Assembly (NCBI GenBank): GCA_022457155.1
Contig: JAJGOT010000358.1
Span: 685,501 to 749,500 of the forward strand
From: Cladopsammia gracilis
Taxonomy: Eukaryota > Cnidaria > Anthozoa > Scleractinia > Dendrophylliidae
Length of the DNA stretch: 64,000 nt
Reading direction: 5' to 3'
Positions 1 to 30,431 of the stretch are shown piece by piece. The notes under the pieces are model-generated. The model was given only the letters and a program-made list of their open reading frames with translations. It searched no databases and was not told the origin of the DNA. Both the position numbers and the translations under genes were made by a program. The stretch's first letter is position 1, and each line of letters starts with the position of its first letter.

Positions 1-156
1 GTTTTCTTTCAGCATTTTTAACAAAAACATTTCACAACGCAAAGGTCTACCTAACTTGCACCATACAATGACAGGATGTACACAATCTTTGATAAAAAAA
101 GTCGCATTAATTCTTCCATGGGACGGATATTGCAACAAAAGCTACTCCCATTAAAA

Positions 157-202
<46 letters not shown>

Positions 203-230
203 GCTGCTGCTACTACTACTACTACTACTA
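157..230. repeat. (TAC)n microsatellite
   Basis: Near-perfect trinucleotide array with two TGC variants. It produces the spurious poly-Ser ORF on the minus strand. Confidence 0.95.
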
Positions 231-669
231 ATATTAATAATAAACACTACAAGGCAGCCTGAAACAATATAAGCGATTGTGAACATGGAATTGGCTAAAT
301 ATAGACGGTTTGAAAGAAGATAGTGCATATTTTCGTCCAGGACCTAAGTTTTTCAACTCGTTAAGTCATGAAATTCAAAACAGTGAAAGCATCCGTTTGT
401 TTGGCAAAATACTTAAAAAATTCCTTCTTTAATAGTCAAAAATACTCTTTGTTGAGCTACATACTTCTTCTTTCCTTTCCTTTTCTTTTCTATTTAAAAT
501 AATACATTTTATATTTCATGCTGTCCCCATCATTCGTATGATGTATCCTATATTGTCAGGAAGCCTATGGTTCATAAGCCACCGGCTTCTATATAGGCTA
601 CCTTGTCACTACCACCTTAAACATTTTGTAGTCTATCGTCTTTAAGTTATTAAAAATTTATAGTGTATT

Positions 670-715
<46 letters not shown>
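670..715. repeat. (TTA)n microsatellite
   Basis: About 15 uninterrupted units in the intron before exon a1. Confidence 0.95.
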
Positions 716-796
716 GTATTTTTTAATGTGGTTAATGGCAAAATATAATGAATGAATGAATGAATAATATTTTTTTTCGTTATTATAATTTTTCAG

Positions 797-18550
<17,754 letters not shown>

Positions 18551-18893
18551 ACGGAATTCCACAGTGGTAATCGAGGACAACGCATACATCGAAAAGTAAC
18601 ACCCTAACGGGCGAGATAAACCAAAACGTTGATTTGCATTGTTTATTGATCTGCTAAATTTAATTCACTGATGCATAACTGTCATAAATAGCACGGAATT
18701 TTATTTTGCGGGTTTTAATATTAATTTCACCAAATTAGATCCCGCGATAGCCAAAACTAAAACGCCAGGATAAAGGCCTGTTTAAGAGTAATCAGAATAA
18801 CAAATTATCAAAATAGTCAGATGTTGTGCGAGTTTATAATTTTGGCAAAAATTATGTGGAACACGGTTGTAAAATCACGCATTATGTGTAACA

Positions 18894-18899
18894 AATAAA
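18894..18899 (+). promoter_or_regulatory. Candidate poly(A) signal of gene A
   Basis: The first AATAAA after the gene A stop codon, about 345 nt downstream; this would give a normal-length 3' UTR. Not tested against any transcript. Confidence 0.55.
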
Positions 18900-19299
18900 G
18901 GTGAAATTTAAGGTGAAAAATCGTCTAGTGTCGTGTCTGCCTGTTTGAATTGTCCTTGTGTCCCATTACACACGGACATAACGTGAAATCATTTTAGTGA
19001 AGAAAGATTAATATGATTTTAACACATCTACAATAAATGTATCTCAGTTCATTTGAATGTGATTTTTTTCTGCGAAAAAAAAACTATCATGTTAGATCGC
19101 ATTTCTTGGTGTAGTAGTAATCTTTTATATTTAATTTATCGAGTATTTGAGCCTAGTCTGTAACTCAGGGATATTAAGGACTGGGTCTGTCATTATTTTA
19201 TCAAAAAAAGTAAGGGGGCTGTCTGCCTTCAAAAGGAAACGTGCCTTAAGTATGAGACTTTTGTTCTTGGGCCAACGTAGCTTGATGAGAAATAGAACA

Positions 19300-20420
19300 C
19301 CAACCGCGGTGATAAACATATCATTTTTGATAAAACTTGACGTTTCGTATTTATATAGTAGTGAAAAAAGACTGGGACCGAGATCAAGTACAAAACTTAA
19401 CAGTTGATCTATAAAAAGAAACAGCTAATTTATAAAGCATCAGCTTCTCGCTACTGACGTTTACATTAAAAGCTGGCTTCAGTTCTTGCATAAACAATGT
19501 TTCTTTGATTTTACAGTGGAAAACAGTTTTGCCCGACGCTAATATATTAAAATAATCCCACTTGATGTTGTGTCCAGTGGTGTTGACATGGTCAGCAATG
19601 GCTGATGTGCGGTCATCCTTAGCGATCCTTTTGCTCAGTTTTTTTTATCATCAAAGAAACATTGTTTATACAAGAACTGAAGCCAGCTTTTAATGTAAAC
19701 GTCAGTAGCGAGAAGCTGATGCCTTATTAATTAGCTGTTTCTTTTTACTCATGCGCGAAGCGGCATGAGGTAAGGTTTCGGCTCCGTTTTTCTTGTTATT
19801 TTTTTTTTTAATTATTATTTTTATTTTTTGTTTCACGATTTTGCATGCAAATTTATGCACGCATATTTTAAATTGTGCACTTCCGGTTCAAGTCTTCGCC
19901 ATTTACACTTCCTGTTTAGTGACTTCCGGCTACTGTCACTTCTGGTAAAAGAGCGTTACTTATGTGTGACGACAGTATCTCCTACAACCCTACATTCATT
20001 ACTATGTTCACGTTTGGCATATATAAGACTTAGAAGAATCACTGGCTTCATTGTGGTACAGCCTTCATTTCCAAAACATTCAATAGTAAACAACATGGTT
20101 TGCAGGAACGATGACTGAATGAAAGGAGTAACTTATCTCCAGGTCGGACATCTTCTTATATCATAAAATTTTCTTACGCATGCGCATGAGTAAAGGCTGC
20201 TTGGAGCCTCTTGTTATAGATCAACTGTTAAGTTTTGTACTTAATCTCGGTCCCAGTCGCTTTCACTACTATATAAGCATAGTTTTAAACACTGTAACGG
20301 TCACATTTGAAAATGTATGTAATAGCATACGAAACGTCAAGTTTTATCAAAAATGAATAAGTTAAATATGTTTATCACCGCGGTTTGTGTTCTATGTCTC
20401 ATTAAGTATGAGACTTGGCA
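19300..20420 (-). mobile_element. Penelope-like element relic (GIY-YIG end) in inverted arrangement
   Basis: On the minus strand, about 19445-19640 encodes TSAIADHVNTTGHNIKWDYF then CKIKETLFMQELKPAFNVNV, typical of the C-terminal GIY-YIG endonuclease region of Penelope-like retroelements. Part of it (about 19655-19730) and the flank (about 20217-20410) recur inverted. An insertion of about 470 nt (about 19745-20215) separates the inverted halves. Confidence 0.75.
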
Positions 20421-20924
20421 ACGTTATTCGTGGAGACAATATTTTTTGACATAAGTATTTCCATGTCAATTAATCACGTTACCAATTGAGATTGTATCGG
20501 TATTTAAGATCTATTACTTTCTAAAAGATTCAAAGGATTATTTTGTCCATACTGTGTTATAATAATGTGTAATTTATCCTCTTCCCAAGAAACCATTCGG
20601 TCGCATCTTTCAATGCTTTCACTTCATACCCGAAAGCTTTATTTTTTTTTTCTATCAGGATTATACTATGCTATAATCTCTGCAAATAAAACATGACTTG
20701 GTCTAGTTCATAGCTTCGAATCTTGGCGGGACTGATCAGATATTTTTCTTTGTCCCACGCTCTTGACATTATAAATATAACATATTTCTTATTTTATTAC
20801 TGAGCTTAACATTTACCGTCTTTCTTCATTTATTACCAAGCATAACGCTTTCAACACTGCTGATCCCAGCAGTACACAGGACGCGGGTGATATATCAACC
20901 CAGTATATGGCGTAGCTCGCCATA

Positions 20925-20995
20925 CGTCTCTACGAGCTCGTAGAGCATCCGACCGGTGTGCGGAGCGTCATAAGTTCGAATCCTGTCGAGGACTA
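20925..20995 (+). repeat. tRNA-like module (probable SINE head)
   Basis: ACGAGCTCGTAGAGCATCCG resembles a box A region and AAGTTCGAATCC a box B. The stems do not pair well enough for a functional tRNA, so a tRNA-derived SINE is more likely. Confidence 0.45.
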
Positions 20996-21024
20996 AGTGT
21001 TTTTCTTTCTCTCACGCTCGTGAC

Positions 21025-22350
21025 ATGATGACAATTCTTCTTTCTTAAAAAAACAAACAAACAAACAAACAAACATAGTTACAAGGTCTAAAGAAGCATT
21101 CACAAGCTAAGCCTGCAATTTTTTCTTCTGTCTATAAATTCAACTAGAAATAGTTCGCATTATTGCTTGTCATCACCGACAGAAGGTCCATCGGTTTAAT
21201 AACGAAAACAACAAATGATTAGAAGTTTTAAGTGACGGACCGCCAAAAAATGTGAATCGTTAACTAACAAACGGCTACCAGTTTTCAACCAGTGTCGAAA
21301 GTGTGAATTACCTGCCAACCTCGATCTTGTGTCGAGAGTTGTCCACGTATTGCATTGACCAAACAGTTTCATCTTATTTTAAGCTGCAAAGAATTCAATT
21401 TGTGTCCAAGTATTTGCAGTCAAGGACTGCCTTTACATCTCTACTGAAATTAAGGTATTTTTTTCATTTGTATTATTTTTTAGTGGAAAAAATTATAGAC
21501 TTTGCTAGAGAGTAAATTGCAAATAACACATCAAATAATAAATTACTACAGCGTAAGTGGACGAATCTCATTATACGGGACTTCGCGCTTGTTGGAAAAA
21601 TATAGGTAATCAGGGCAACCATACCTGCCACCAAATACAGTGTTTGTATGAGAATCCATTGTCATACAATTTCGGTGAAATTTAACATTTTTTTTAATTA
21701 AATACTAACGATAATAGGAATAAGATTTTACTCAACAAATTTGAGAGATGTAGCTCTGATAAAAAGCGTGCAATTAATTACATTACATTTCGTTTACCAA
21801 AATGAGAGCAGACCCTCTCTTCGAGGCTTATGTGCTCTGGTCGCGGTCAAGTTCTTAAAGTTCTTAATGCGTCAGCTGACAAGCCCCACTCTTAAAAGAG
21901 TTAATATTAGGAGCCGTAGCCAGCATGGCAGGCAAATTGTTCCAAATGGTAACAAACAAACAAAAAAATAATTCCATTATTAGATTTGATGATTAAAGTT
22001 TTCTTCCTAGAATCATGGATTATCAATATACAAATAATAGTGGTTGATCCAAGATGGCGGCGATGAAATGTGATTTCTTGGATATTCTTCGCAATTTAAA
22101 TCTTACTGACTTAGTTCAATTTTTTTCTTTCAAAGGCAATCAATATTCATCGCAAACTACCTTTTTTAAAAAATCAATCTCTGTCAGATTTATGTTTGAT
22201 TACATCATAATTTCGACAATTCAAGAATATTTAAAAAAAAAACGCTGTTGGGTAGAAAGTGTAAACAATAAACGCCGATATCACCACCTAATGGTTTTCT
22301 GGGAAGCGGGAAAAAAACTTCTTGTGTTCCAGATAAATTGTACATTATTA
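21025..22350. other. Intergenic, nothing firmly recognised
   Basis: Contains a short AAAC repeat near 21050 and small ORFs (for example 22054-22359) without any recognisable similarity. See findings for a possible 5' UTR-like segment near 21400. Confidence 0.4.
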
Positions 22351-22359
22351 TTAGCATGA

Positions 22360-23375
22360 GATTCCATCCACCAACACCAAGGATATTTTGTACAATCTAG
22401 AATGTGAGTTTGGATACTTTGAATGGGAACTGTTCACAGTAAATAACTATTCTGTAGGGTTAATAGTTACACACATAATAAAAAGGGTAATTTTCACTTT
22501 AACCTGCGGTTAGTGTTTGTTAGCTTTAACTTGATCACAGGAGGTTGTTTTGTTTGTGCAATGATAATAAAATGGAAATAATTTATCAGGGGAAAAAAGT
22601 CACCAACACCACCTCGGACGCCTTGTTGAGACTTACATAACGGGGCAACTAGTTAGCTTTCAGTTGAGGTTAGGGGTAGCAGTTTATATAGTTAAATTTA
22701 GGACTAAGCAACCCGAGAAGCTAGGTGGTACAGTGGCAGGGTAGGTTATGAAAGCTTAAGCCTAGCTGAGGTCACTGGTTCATTCCTGAGTAGGATTTTA
22801 GATTTTCTTTTTTACACTTAAAAATGTATTGAAAATAAAATTCTAAGTGTCGACATTACGTTATATAAGTCTCAATAAGGTGTCTAAGGTGGTGTTGGTG
22901 GATGGAATCTAATGCTGACCCCCTGGACAAGGCTAACAAAATACTCCAAGAATCGTGGTTGTGTCTAAATCATACCGTCCAGAAGGACGTCGGACACCTT
23001 ATTAAGACTTATATAACGTAATGTCGAGACTTAGTGTAAAAAAAGGAAACCTAAAATCCCCTCTCAGGATTGAACCTGTGACCTCAGCTAGGCTTAGGCT
23101 TACATAGCCTACCGTACCACTGTACCACCTAGCTTCTTGGGTTGCTTTGTCCTAAATTGGGTGTTTCTTGGTGTCGCGAAAGCCATTGTTGGTTAGCTTT
23201 TGTGTTGTGGTGTGGGTATTGTTCAGTGTCTTTTGAATCTTTTGTTTTACGTCATTTGGTGATCACACCATCCGCAACACCAAGAAACTACCCCTAAATT
23301 TAACTATATAAACTGCTACCCCTAACCTCAACTGAAAGCCAACCAGTTAATCCGGTGCCCTTCTGGACGGCATGA
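22360..23375. mobile_element. Complex inverted repeat with tRNA-like module in both arms
   Basis: GCTAGGTGGTACAGTGGCAG... with GGTTCATTCCTGAG near 22720-22800 recurs inverted near 23050-23140. The GAGGTTAGGGGTAGCAG segment near 22665 recurs inverted near 23310. CACCAACACC also occurs in both orientations. Suggests two SINE-type copies in opposite orientation. Confidence 0.6.
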
Positions 23376-24148
23376 TTTGGGCTTGACCAAGAATCGTGGG
23401 GTATTTTGTCACGTGACACACAATGAAATGGTGTTTTCAGATGTTATTTCCAGTAATCGATTGTCGTGTTTGCTTGTTTTCTGGTGGAATCTGAAACCGT
23501 TGTTCAAATGAAACGACAATAGTTCGTAATATCTTATTTTATTAATTACAAATACTTGATTAATTTAATTATATTTTAATTATATTTATTAATATCTAAA
23601 CTATAGTCTTGCTTATTGTATTTAGTATTTTAATTATAATTATTTTAGATGTAAATAGTTCTTAATGTAATAAGTGCACGACCCCACAAGCTTTTTAGCT
23701 TTAAAACCTATCGTGTTTAAATAAAGGTTCCTTACTTACTTACTTACTTACTTAAGACATTTCATCATGTTTTAAGCGACAAAATACGCAAGGATTTTTG
23801 AAGTAGTTTGGAGTATTTTAGGTCTAAGTTTTTTTATATTTTAAAGCAGGGGCGGATCCTGAAATTTCTGAAAAGGGGGGGTCCAGGTGCATGCCCCCCC
23901 CCGGAAAACTTTTCCGATTTACTCTCTAAAATACCATTTCCAGCATTCCTAAAACTCGAAAAGCGTTTGTTAAGTTAAAAACTTGACAATCAGTCAATGG
24001 TGGAAGTGAAACAACTACGTTTAAAACAATTTTATTTTATTATTTTTTATGAACCACATGGGTGACACAGGTCTGATAGGGGGTCCTTTTAAAATATGTC
24101 AACTGAAAAAATGTTGAGCAACTGAATGACAACCGAAAAAAAAAAAAA

Positions 24149-24149
<1 letters not shown>

Positions 24150-24196
<47 letters not shown>
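24150..24196. repeat. (TAA)n microsatellite after an A-run
   Basis: About 15 TAA units preceded by about 15 A. Confidence 0.95.
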
Positions 24197-24198
<2 letters not shown>

Positions 24199-24313
24199 GC
24201 CGGGTAAAATGACAACCAACTTTGAAGTTTAAATTGATATATTTTAACCGATAAGTGACGGGCATCCAAAGATAAAAAAAAATAAAATGTTGTTTGCACC
24301 ATCCTTATTATTT

Positions 24314-25110
24314 TTAACCCGTGAATACACGCAAGCGTAATGAACGGGTTATCGGTAACGGTGGCTAATAGACCTCTTTAGCTTGTATGTTTTGTTTTCC
24401 CAAGGTAGATCAAGTGATGTTACCCTAGAGAACTGTTGCTTTTAAAATTTGTTTTCTTCACTTGCATATGTATGCATAATTTATGAAAAGACAAAGGACA
24501 AATACCCTTGAGAACATCACATGACCTACATCGGGAAAACAAAACATGCAAACTTAAGAGGTCTGTTCACTCACTCACCCACTCGCTCGCTCACTCTTTA
24601 ACTCATTCACTCCTTCTGTCAGCTGTAAACTTAGTGACGTTATGCTTTGTTACGAATGCGGTTCGTAACAAGAACAACATGAATCCAGCGATAACAATAA
24701 CTAATTGGTTGTAAACAAATGTAAACAACAATAATCTTAAAGATGTTTCGCATTTGCTGTCTTTAATGCAACATTAAAATCGATCTAAAAGGATTTTTCA
24801 ACCAAGACACGCGTTTTGATGCGTATCTACCTTGAAATTGGCTAAGCAAGTGTTCCTCGATGGTTGAGTGGTTTAGTGCCGGAACTTGCAGTCGGGAGGC
24901 ACGAGTTCAAGTCGCGTTCAATATCCTTGTTTTTTTCCTTCGGGTTGGATATTGTAAAAGTGATGTACTGTTATTTTTTTGTGTGTATGTGTGTGTTCTA
25001 CGTTTAATTTTAATAAATGAATATCGAACTGCGTCAGTGCGAAACTAATCTTACCGCAATATTGCGTACGCGTTCGCATTTCTTATTCACGGGTTGGCTC
25101 TTAGGAGCCT
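24314..25110. mobile_element. Element with AACCCGTGAATA inverted ends and internal tRNA-like box
   Basis: Left end TTAACCCGTGAATACACGCA; right end TTATTCACGGGTTGG near 25085-25099. An internal tRNA-like module lies at 24857-24915 (GGTTGAGTGGTTTAG, GAGTTCAAGTC). The same left end recurs at about 49695. Confidence 0.55.
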
Positions 25111-25153
25111 TTGTTTTTTTCTTGGCGCGAACCTTACCTTTACCTTTACCTTA

Positions 25154-25806
25154 ACGAACCTACCACCCCTGCAGTGTTCAACTGGTGCCAACAATTGGAA
25201 CCAAAATTAAACGGCTGTCAGCTCGTTGAGCGGATAACATTTGTACACCTTTGTTATTATTATGATTATTTAGAATATGCCGTTAAACGCCAAATAAAAA
25301 GTAATTCATATAATATTTCCTGGGCCAATATAAACAAGGGGAAATCAAATTTATTTACTAACAAATGGAGAAAGTTCATGTGCAGGTTGATGAAAAATAC
25401 ACGAGTTCGGTCAGTAGCCATTCACTCGAATTCGTATTACACATTGAATTGTCACAACGGAAAAAAACGTTAGACAATTTTATATTATAACAAACGAAAC
25501 ATGATTTCATAGGTTACTCGACAACCAGGACAGCTTTGATTTTGAAAGTAAAACATTTTTACCTAACGCTAACAAAAAGCCAATGTTCTTATTAGTAATA
25601 TTCAATAGAATATTATGAACAACCAATGTTCATGCTAAATACCCCCCTCCCCACGTCAACCAAGGTCTACCATTCACGCAAACTTTGACCCTTTGTAGCG
25701 AACCTACCCCCTCCTCATGTCCCCTACAGTGTTCAACTGGTGTCAAAATTTGGTACCAAAATTACCGGTTGTCAGTATATCAACCGAATAAAATCTATCC
25801 ACCTTA
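25154..25806. repeat. Direct duplication of ~100 nt (25154-25258 and 25699-25806)
   Basis: Both copies share GTGTTCAACTGGTG, an ACCAAAATTA segment and a TGTCAG segment, in the same order and orientation. No coding potential. Confidence 0.65.
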
Positions 25807-26862
25807 CGTCGCAGAACCGTAAAGTTTTCAGTTTGTGTTCAAATCGTTTATTCGAGTACTGGCCAAGGCTTACTGCAATCAAAGGTAACCATTCATATTA
25901 AGCATTTTTCAAATTATTAGGCATGAATGGAACAAAGGATATATTTTTAGGATATACTGCACATTATTACAAAATATACCTTGTAATATATAGTTTTCTT
26001 CCAGCATTTTCAATCAACAGAATAGGCTATTTGTATTGTGTTATTTTGATTCCATGGCCTAAAGACTATGAGAGAATTAACTGATTGATTGTGCTATTCT
26101 GATTTCATAGCATAAATACTAGTAGGGGGTTAAAGTAATTTTTCAGGCAAAATACGAATGGATTATTTGTTTGTGTTTTGTATTTTTTTTTAATAACAAC
26201 AATAGATCTTGGGCGATTTTATTCGAATTAAAAGTAGTGATTGCGGTTTCGCCTGAATACAAAATCGTCTTTCAAAATGACTTTTTAGGTGTCAAATACA
26301 TTTGATCTTTCACACTTGCGACAGACTAACCGTCTCTTCAGAAAATCCACATATTTACTAGTGTACAAGTTTGAGTACAAGTAATTTATAGTTATCCACG
26401 ATAAAAATATCGTTAGATTTACGGTAAGAAAACTGGACAGTCATAATCTTGGAGAGGTTATATGCCTGTTATTCGTCTGTTAACCATCCTATTTAGGCGG
26501 AGTTCGTAGAGACAATGGATAACGGACAAGTCGTCTTCAAGTCGTCTTTCGTATAACACGGATATAGCTATTCCAGTTAACGTTGTCGGATGAAAGCTCG
26601 AAGCTCCAAGCCAAGATAGGTGGGAGCAGCGCGAAAGAAATGTTTTTCCCGCTCGTCGCATCGCTCATTCGCGCCGTTTCTTTTCGTTTCGCCGCTCCCA
26701 ACGTTCTGCAAACCTGGAACAGGCGCTCGGTTTACTCGTTCGGTCTTGACTTGTAGACGGGGGCATTTGAAGTTATCACTTTCCTTTGAACGTCCGAGAG
26801 TTAAAGGGTATAACGCTTTTGTTTGACAAAAAACTGAACTGTTTTTCTGTTTGTATTTTCAG

Positions 26863-26964
26863 ATTAGATGTTTTTGAAGTACAGTGGTGTTGTGGTGGTA
26901 TTTTTTATGGTCGTTTCAGCAGTTAAAGCTGGAAACATTCACAATGGCAAAACCGAAAAGAAAA
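26863..26964 (+). CDS. Orphan signal-peptide exon (candidate first exon)
   Basis: After an acceptor-like TTGTATTTTCAG, an ATG at 26868 opens a frame MFLKYSGVVVVFFMVVSAV, cleavable after VKA, then a Lys-rich stretch ending at a strong donor, AAGTAAAC, in phase 1. Its layout (acceptor, short leader, ATG, signal peptide, phase-1 donor) is that of gene B exon 1. It would splice in frame to the CTLD exon at 33002. It could be an alternative first exon of gene B or the relic of a third, intermediate copy. No other coding exon is seen between it and 32641. Confidence 0.5.
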
Positions 26965-27599
26965 GTAAACAGCTTACTAGTCTATATTGAAATCATGGAA
27001 AAAGTTCCACATATCTGTGTTTGATGTTTTTTTTAAATTGGTTTTAACCCTGCGGCAGTAGATAACGAATGACGATTTGCGGACCTTGAAGTATACAGTT
27101 TTGGAAGTATAACATACCCTCCCAAGTTTCATCGCCGTAGCTTTCATGCTTAACAATGGCTGGTGTCTGAAGCCTACCGGTCCAAAAAGGCACCCAAAAA
27201 AGGCGAGTGTTATAATCCTTTACAAAAAGTTTCAGGCCTTAACGATGTTTCGTTTTCGATTTATAAAGGTTGTTAATGTGTCACGCCATTCGTCACGCTA
27301 TTTCAGATAAGCCGTGAAAATAAACAAAATTGAACCAGTTGAAAGTTATTAATGAATTATTGATGCTTATAAGCCGATTTCATGTCTCTTATAGTGAATA
27401 CAATATTTTGTGATGAGATTTTTGGTGTTATTAAGACTCTAAAGTCTTTAAATTTTTGGCCGCCATGTTGGTGTCCCGAAGTGGGACACCAAGATGGCCG
27501 CTCCATACATTTCTTATTAAAAATGCCTGTACTCATTCGCCTATAACTCTTGAATGAAATGCTCTTGCGCTTCAAAATTTGGCCCAGATGTGTAGTTTT

Positions 27600-28121
27600 A
27601 AACTCTCTACAATTCCATAAACATTTTAGAATCGAAAACTGCTTCTGAATTTTGATATGACGTCAGTGAAAACACTCTATAAGGTAAATATTATGGGTTG
27701 TAGTACTGCTGGGGTCTCTTGACATCATCCAAAATGGCCGCCAAGATGGCCACCATTTTGGATTTTAGTAACAATTCAAATTTATCGTGAAAATGCGGAA
27801 ATTGCAAATTATTTTTGCCAGAGTTGCTAAACAAGATACAGTTTAACATTTTAGGGTTAGGTTACTTTTTAGGTTACATTTTCAAGACCATTTAAGTTTA
27901 GCACATGCCATTTACAGTAGCTGTTCGATTATCCTTGAGACACATGTTGGCAAAGTTTGGCAACAACCGGTTCATATGGTAACGAGACATGTCATACGTA
28001 GCATGATTTCGAGGCATTTTTTAAATAAATAACAAAAACCCAAGGAATGAGTGTGGGTTGCAGCAACAACCCCCTTGTACTACGGTGGAAGTATAAGTTT
28101 GCGTGAACGTCCGAGAGTTAA
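27600..28121. mobile_element. TTAA-type MITE, family 3, rearranged copies
   Basis: The first half is in reverse orientation (CATCCAAAATGGCCGCCAAG), the second half forward (CAGTAGCTGTTCG..., GAACGTCCGAGAGTTAA). Looks like two fused partial copies. Confidence 0.6.
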
Positions 28122-28296
28122 CATGGATAATATTGCCCCTTTTAGTGGAAAACCACAATCGTTATGCTTTCTTTGATGTGTAGTTTGCTGTACTTTGCCT
28201 GAAACTTGCTAGTAAAATATTTCCGTGAATGACAACCGCAAAGGTAACGAGTATCGCTTCTAACCTTAGATATCTGTAAACCTTGAAATTAATACC

Positions 28297-28434
28297 ATGG
28301 AGCCAAAAAATATTTTCAAAGAACTACCATTTGAACTTAGGTCCTTAAAGTCTAGATCTTTATTAAAGAAAGCATTAAGTAAACACTTTATTTATTTTTT
28401 AGTTGTTTACTTAACTTATATTTTAGTTGACTAA
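28297..28434 (+). mobile_element. LINE 3' fragment
   Basis: The frame reads FKELPFELRSLKSRSLLKKA then LSKHF, the usual C-terminal tail of L2/CR1-like LINE proteins. Followed by TTA-rich microsatellites. Confidence 0.55.
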
Positions 28435-28496
28435 TTTACAGGACCCTATTGATAACAGCGTTTCATACTCTGATGGGTTATATCCTGATAAAAATA

Positions 28497-28555
<59 letters not shown>

Positions 28556-28669
28556 GAATGAACTTTAAAGCTTTTTCCTGCAAGTGTACATAAGATTGAT
28601 GTTAAGGCTTAATCGATTTTTAAGAAATTTGTTAATAAAGTATTTTTATTATTATTATTATTAAAAATA

Positions 28670-28703
<34 letters not shown>

Positions 28704-28800
28704 AACGTAATTGTAAACGTAATTGTAAACGTGATTGAAAACGTAAACGTAATTTGAAAACGTAATTTATAAACGTAATTGTAAACGTAAGTTTAAATTT

Positions 28801-28837
<37 letters not shown>

Positions 28838-28850
28838 CATTTATTATTAC
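28497..28850. repeat. Cluster of (TTA)n arrays and GTAAACGTAATT repeats
   Basis: TTA arrays at about 28497-28553, 28668-28702 and 28801-28850, with short AAACGTAATTGT repeats between. Confidence 0.9.
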
Positions 28851-29424
28851 AGCTGGTACCCCAATTGGTTGCCAAAGTTAACGCCTATTAGCGTATTACG
28901 TATAGAGTGGATTCGACGTACCCGTTTTAACTTGTGAATACGCGCAAGATATCAAAAATATATCTACATGTGATCGCCGAAAACGACTCCCGATCACCAA
29001 TCGCGCAGTTCTGCCGATCGCCGCACATCCGAGTCAACAAACTGACTATTGATCAACTACGCTGATTGTTCTCACTTTAAACGAAGGAAAACATCTTTGG
29101 AACATCTTTGTTCACGCGAAAACGTCGACCTTCAATTAACCAAACAATGTTTAAATCGATTGAGCGTTTTTATGTTTACTGGAAGGTAAATTTACATTTG
29201 ATCACGAAAACTGACTTTAAAAAGCAATCGCAAATCAAATACCAAAAATATTTTGAAAGATTTGTAAATCTTGTATTTAACTAAATATATCTGACTGATT
29301 GTACTCAATCGACGTTCGTTTATTGCTCCTGTCTTAACTGTACTTTCTTTGAACCTTCTCTTTTTGTTTGTTTTCTCTGTGCTGTAATTTAGTTATTGTA
29401 TTGTATTGTATTGTATTAGTAAAG

Positions 29425-29820
29425 AAGTATTCTTCGTTTGTCTCACGATGTAGTCACTTCCGATGTGGATCGCGACGTTTCGACTGCATACTGCTAGTCT
29501 TCTTCAGGCGATGGGGTCGACTGGTTACGCGTCACCTTATGAAGCACGATGCTCTGCTGTGATTGGTTGGTTTTCAACAGCTGTGACTTGTGCATTTTGA
29601 TCCTCGTTGTTTCGGCGAATTGTTCCCTCGGCGGTCCGTAGTCGTACGGCTCTCCTGTTGTTGTGTTTCTTGATCGCCAACAACACCAGAGCACGCCAAC
29701 AACACCGGACACCACCCGCTTTGGAATGAAGTAAAGTTTATTGATCGTGATCCTCATTGGTACACACGCAGGGTCAAAGAGGCGATCCACATAAGACTTA
29801 ACCCTAACAACATCAACAGG

Positions 29821-29873
<53 letters not shown>

Positions 29874-30115
29874 CAACAGGAGAGCCGTACGACTACGGAC
29901 CGCCGAGGGAACAATTCGCCGAAACAACGAGGATCAAAATGCACCAGTCACAGCTGTTGAAAACCAACCAATCACAGCAGAGCATCGTGCTTCATAAGGT
30001 GACGCGTAACCAGTCGACCCCATCGCCTGAAATAGACTAGCAGTATGCAGTCGAAACGTCGCGATCCACATCGGAAGTGACTACATCGTGGGACAAACGA
30101 AGAATACTTTTTTAC
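29425..30115 (+). mobile_element. Penelope-like element relic with inverted flanks
   Basis: The plus strand around 29720-29990 encodes HWYTRRVKEAIHIRLNPNNI and DSGIEIPEAWMPTIKKH, the well-known GIY-YIG-proximal segment of Penelope-like elements. About 245-nt arms (29425-29672 and 29862-30112) are nearly identical inverted copies, including the gene's 3' end. Incomplete and non-functional. Confidence 0.8.
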
Positions 30116-30431
30116 TAGTGTGTTCACCACGATGAACAACAACAACCCTTATTACGATATTGTATTGTATTGTTAATAAAAAAAAAATAAAAAAAAAAGC
30201 AATCGCACAATTTCTGTTGATTGCAGCAACTTAAGTCAATGTATCTGAGCCTCTGATTACAATACGTTAATTACACCATCTAGCATAAATCCCACTTTTG
30301 CAGAGGAATATATTTCAAGGCTCTAAGTTTAAGATATTCTACATCAGAGCAACTGGTGTTCATTCTCTTGTTTGAAAACGTTACTACATTTTTTGTTAGA
30401 ATATTCTCAGGCATAATAATAATAATAAGGA

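Larger units (their letters stand above)
1..796. other. Intron of gene A, no coding content seen
   Basis: Upstream part of the intron preceding exon a1. It holds a TAC/TGC trinucleotide array (157-230) and a TTA array (about 670-715). No exon matching gene B exon 8 is present, so that exon must lie before the window. Confidence 0.6.

Noticed and set aside
107..328. Poly-Ser ORF on the minus strand
   Set aside because: Translation of the (TAC)n microsatellite; no conservation or context.
26620..26826. 68-codon ORF just before the orphan signal exon
   Set aside because: Not in frame with a usable donor and without recognisable features; it may be part of a 5' leader but there is no evidence.
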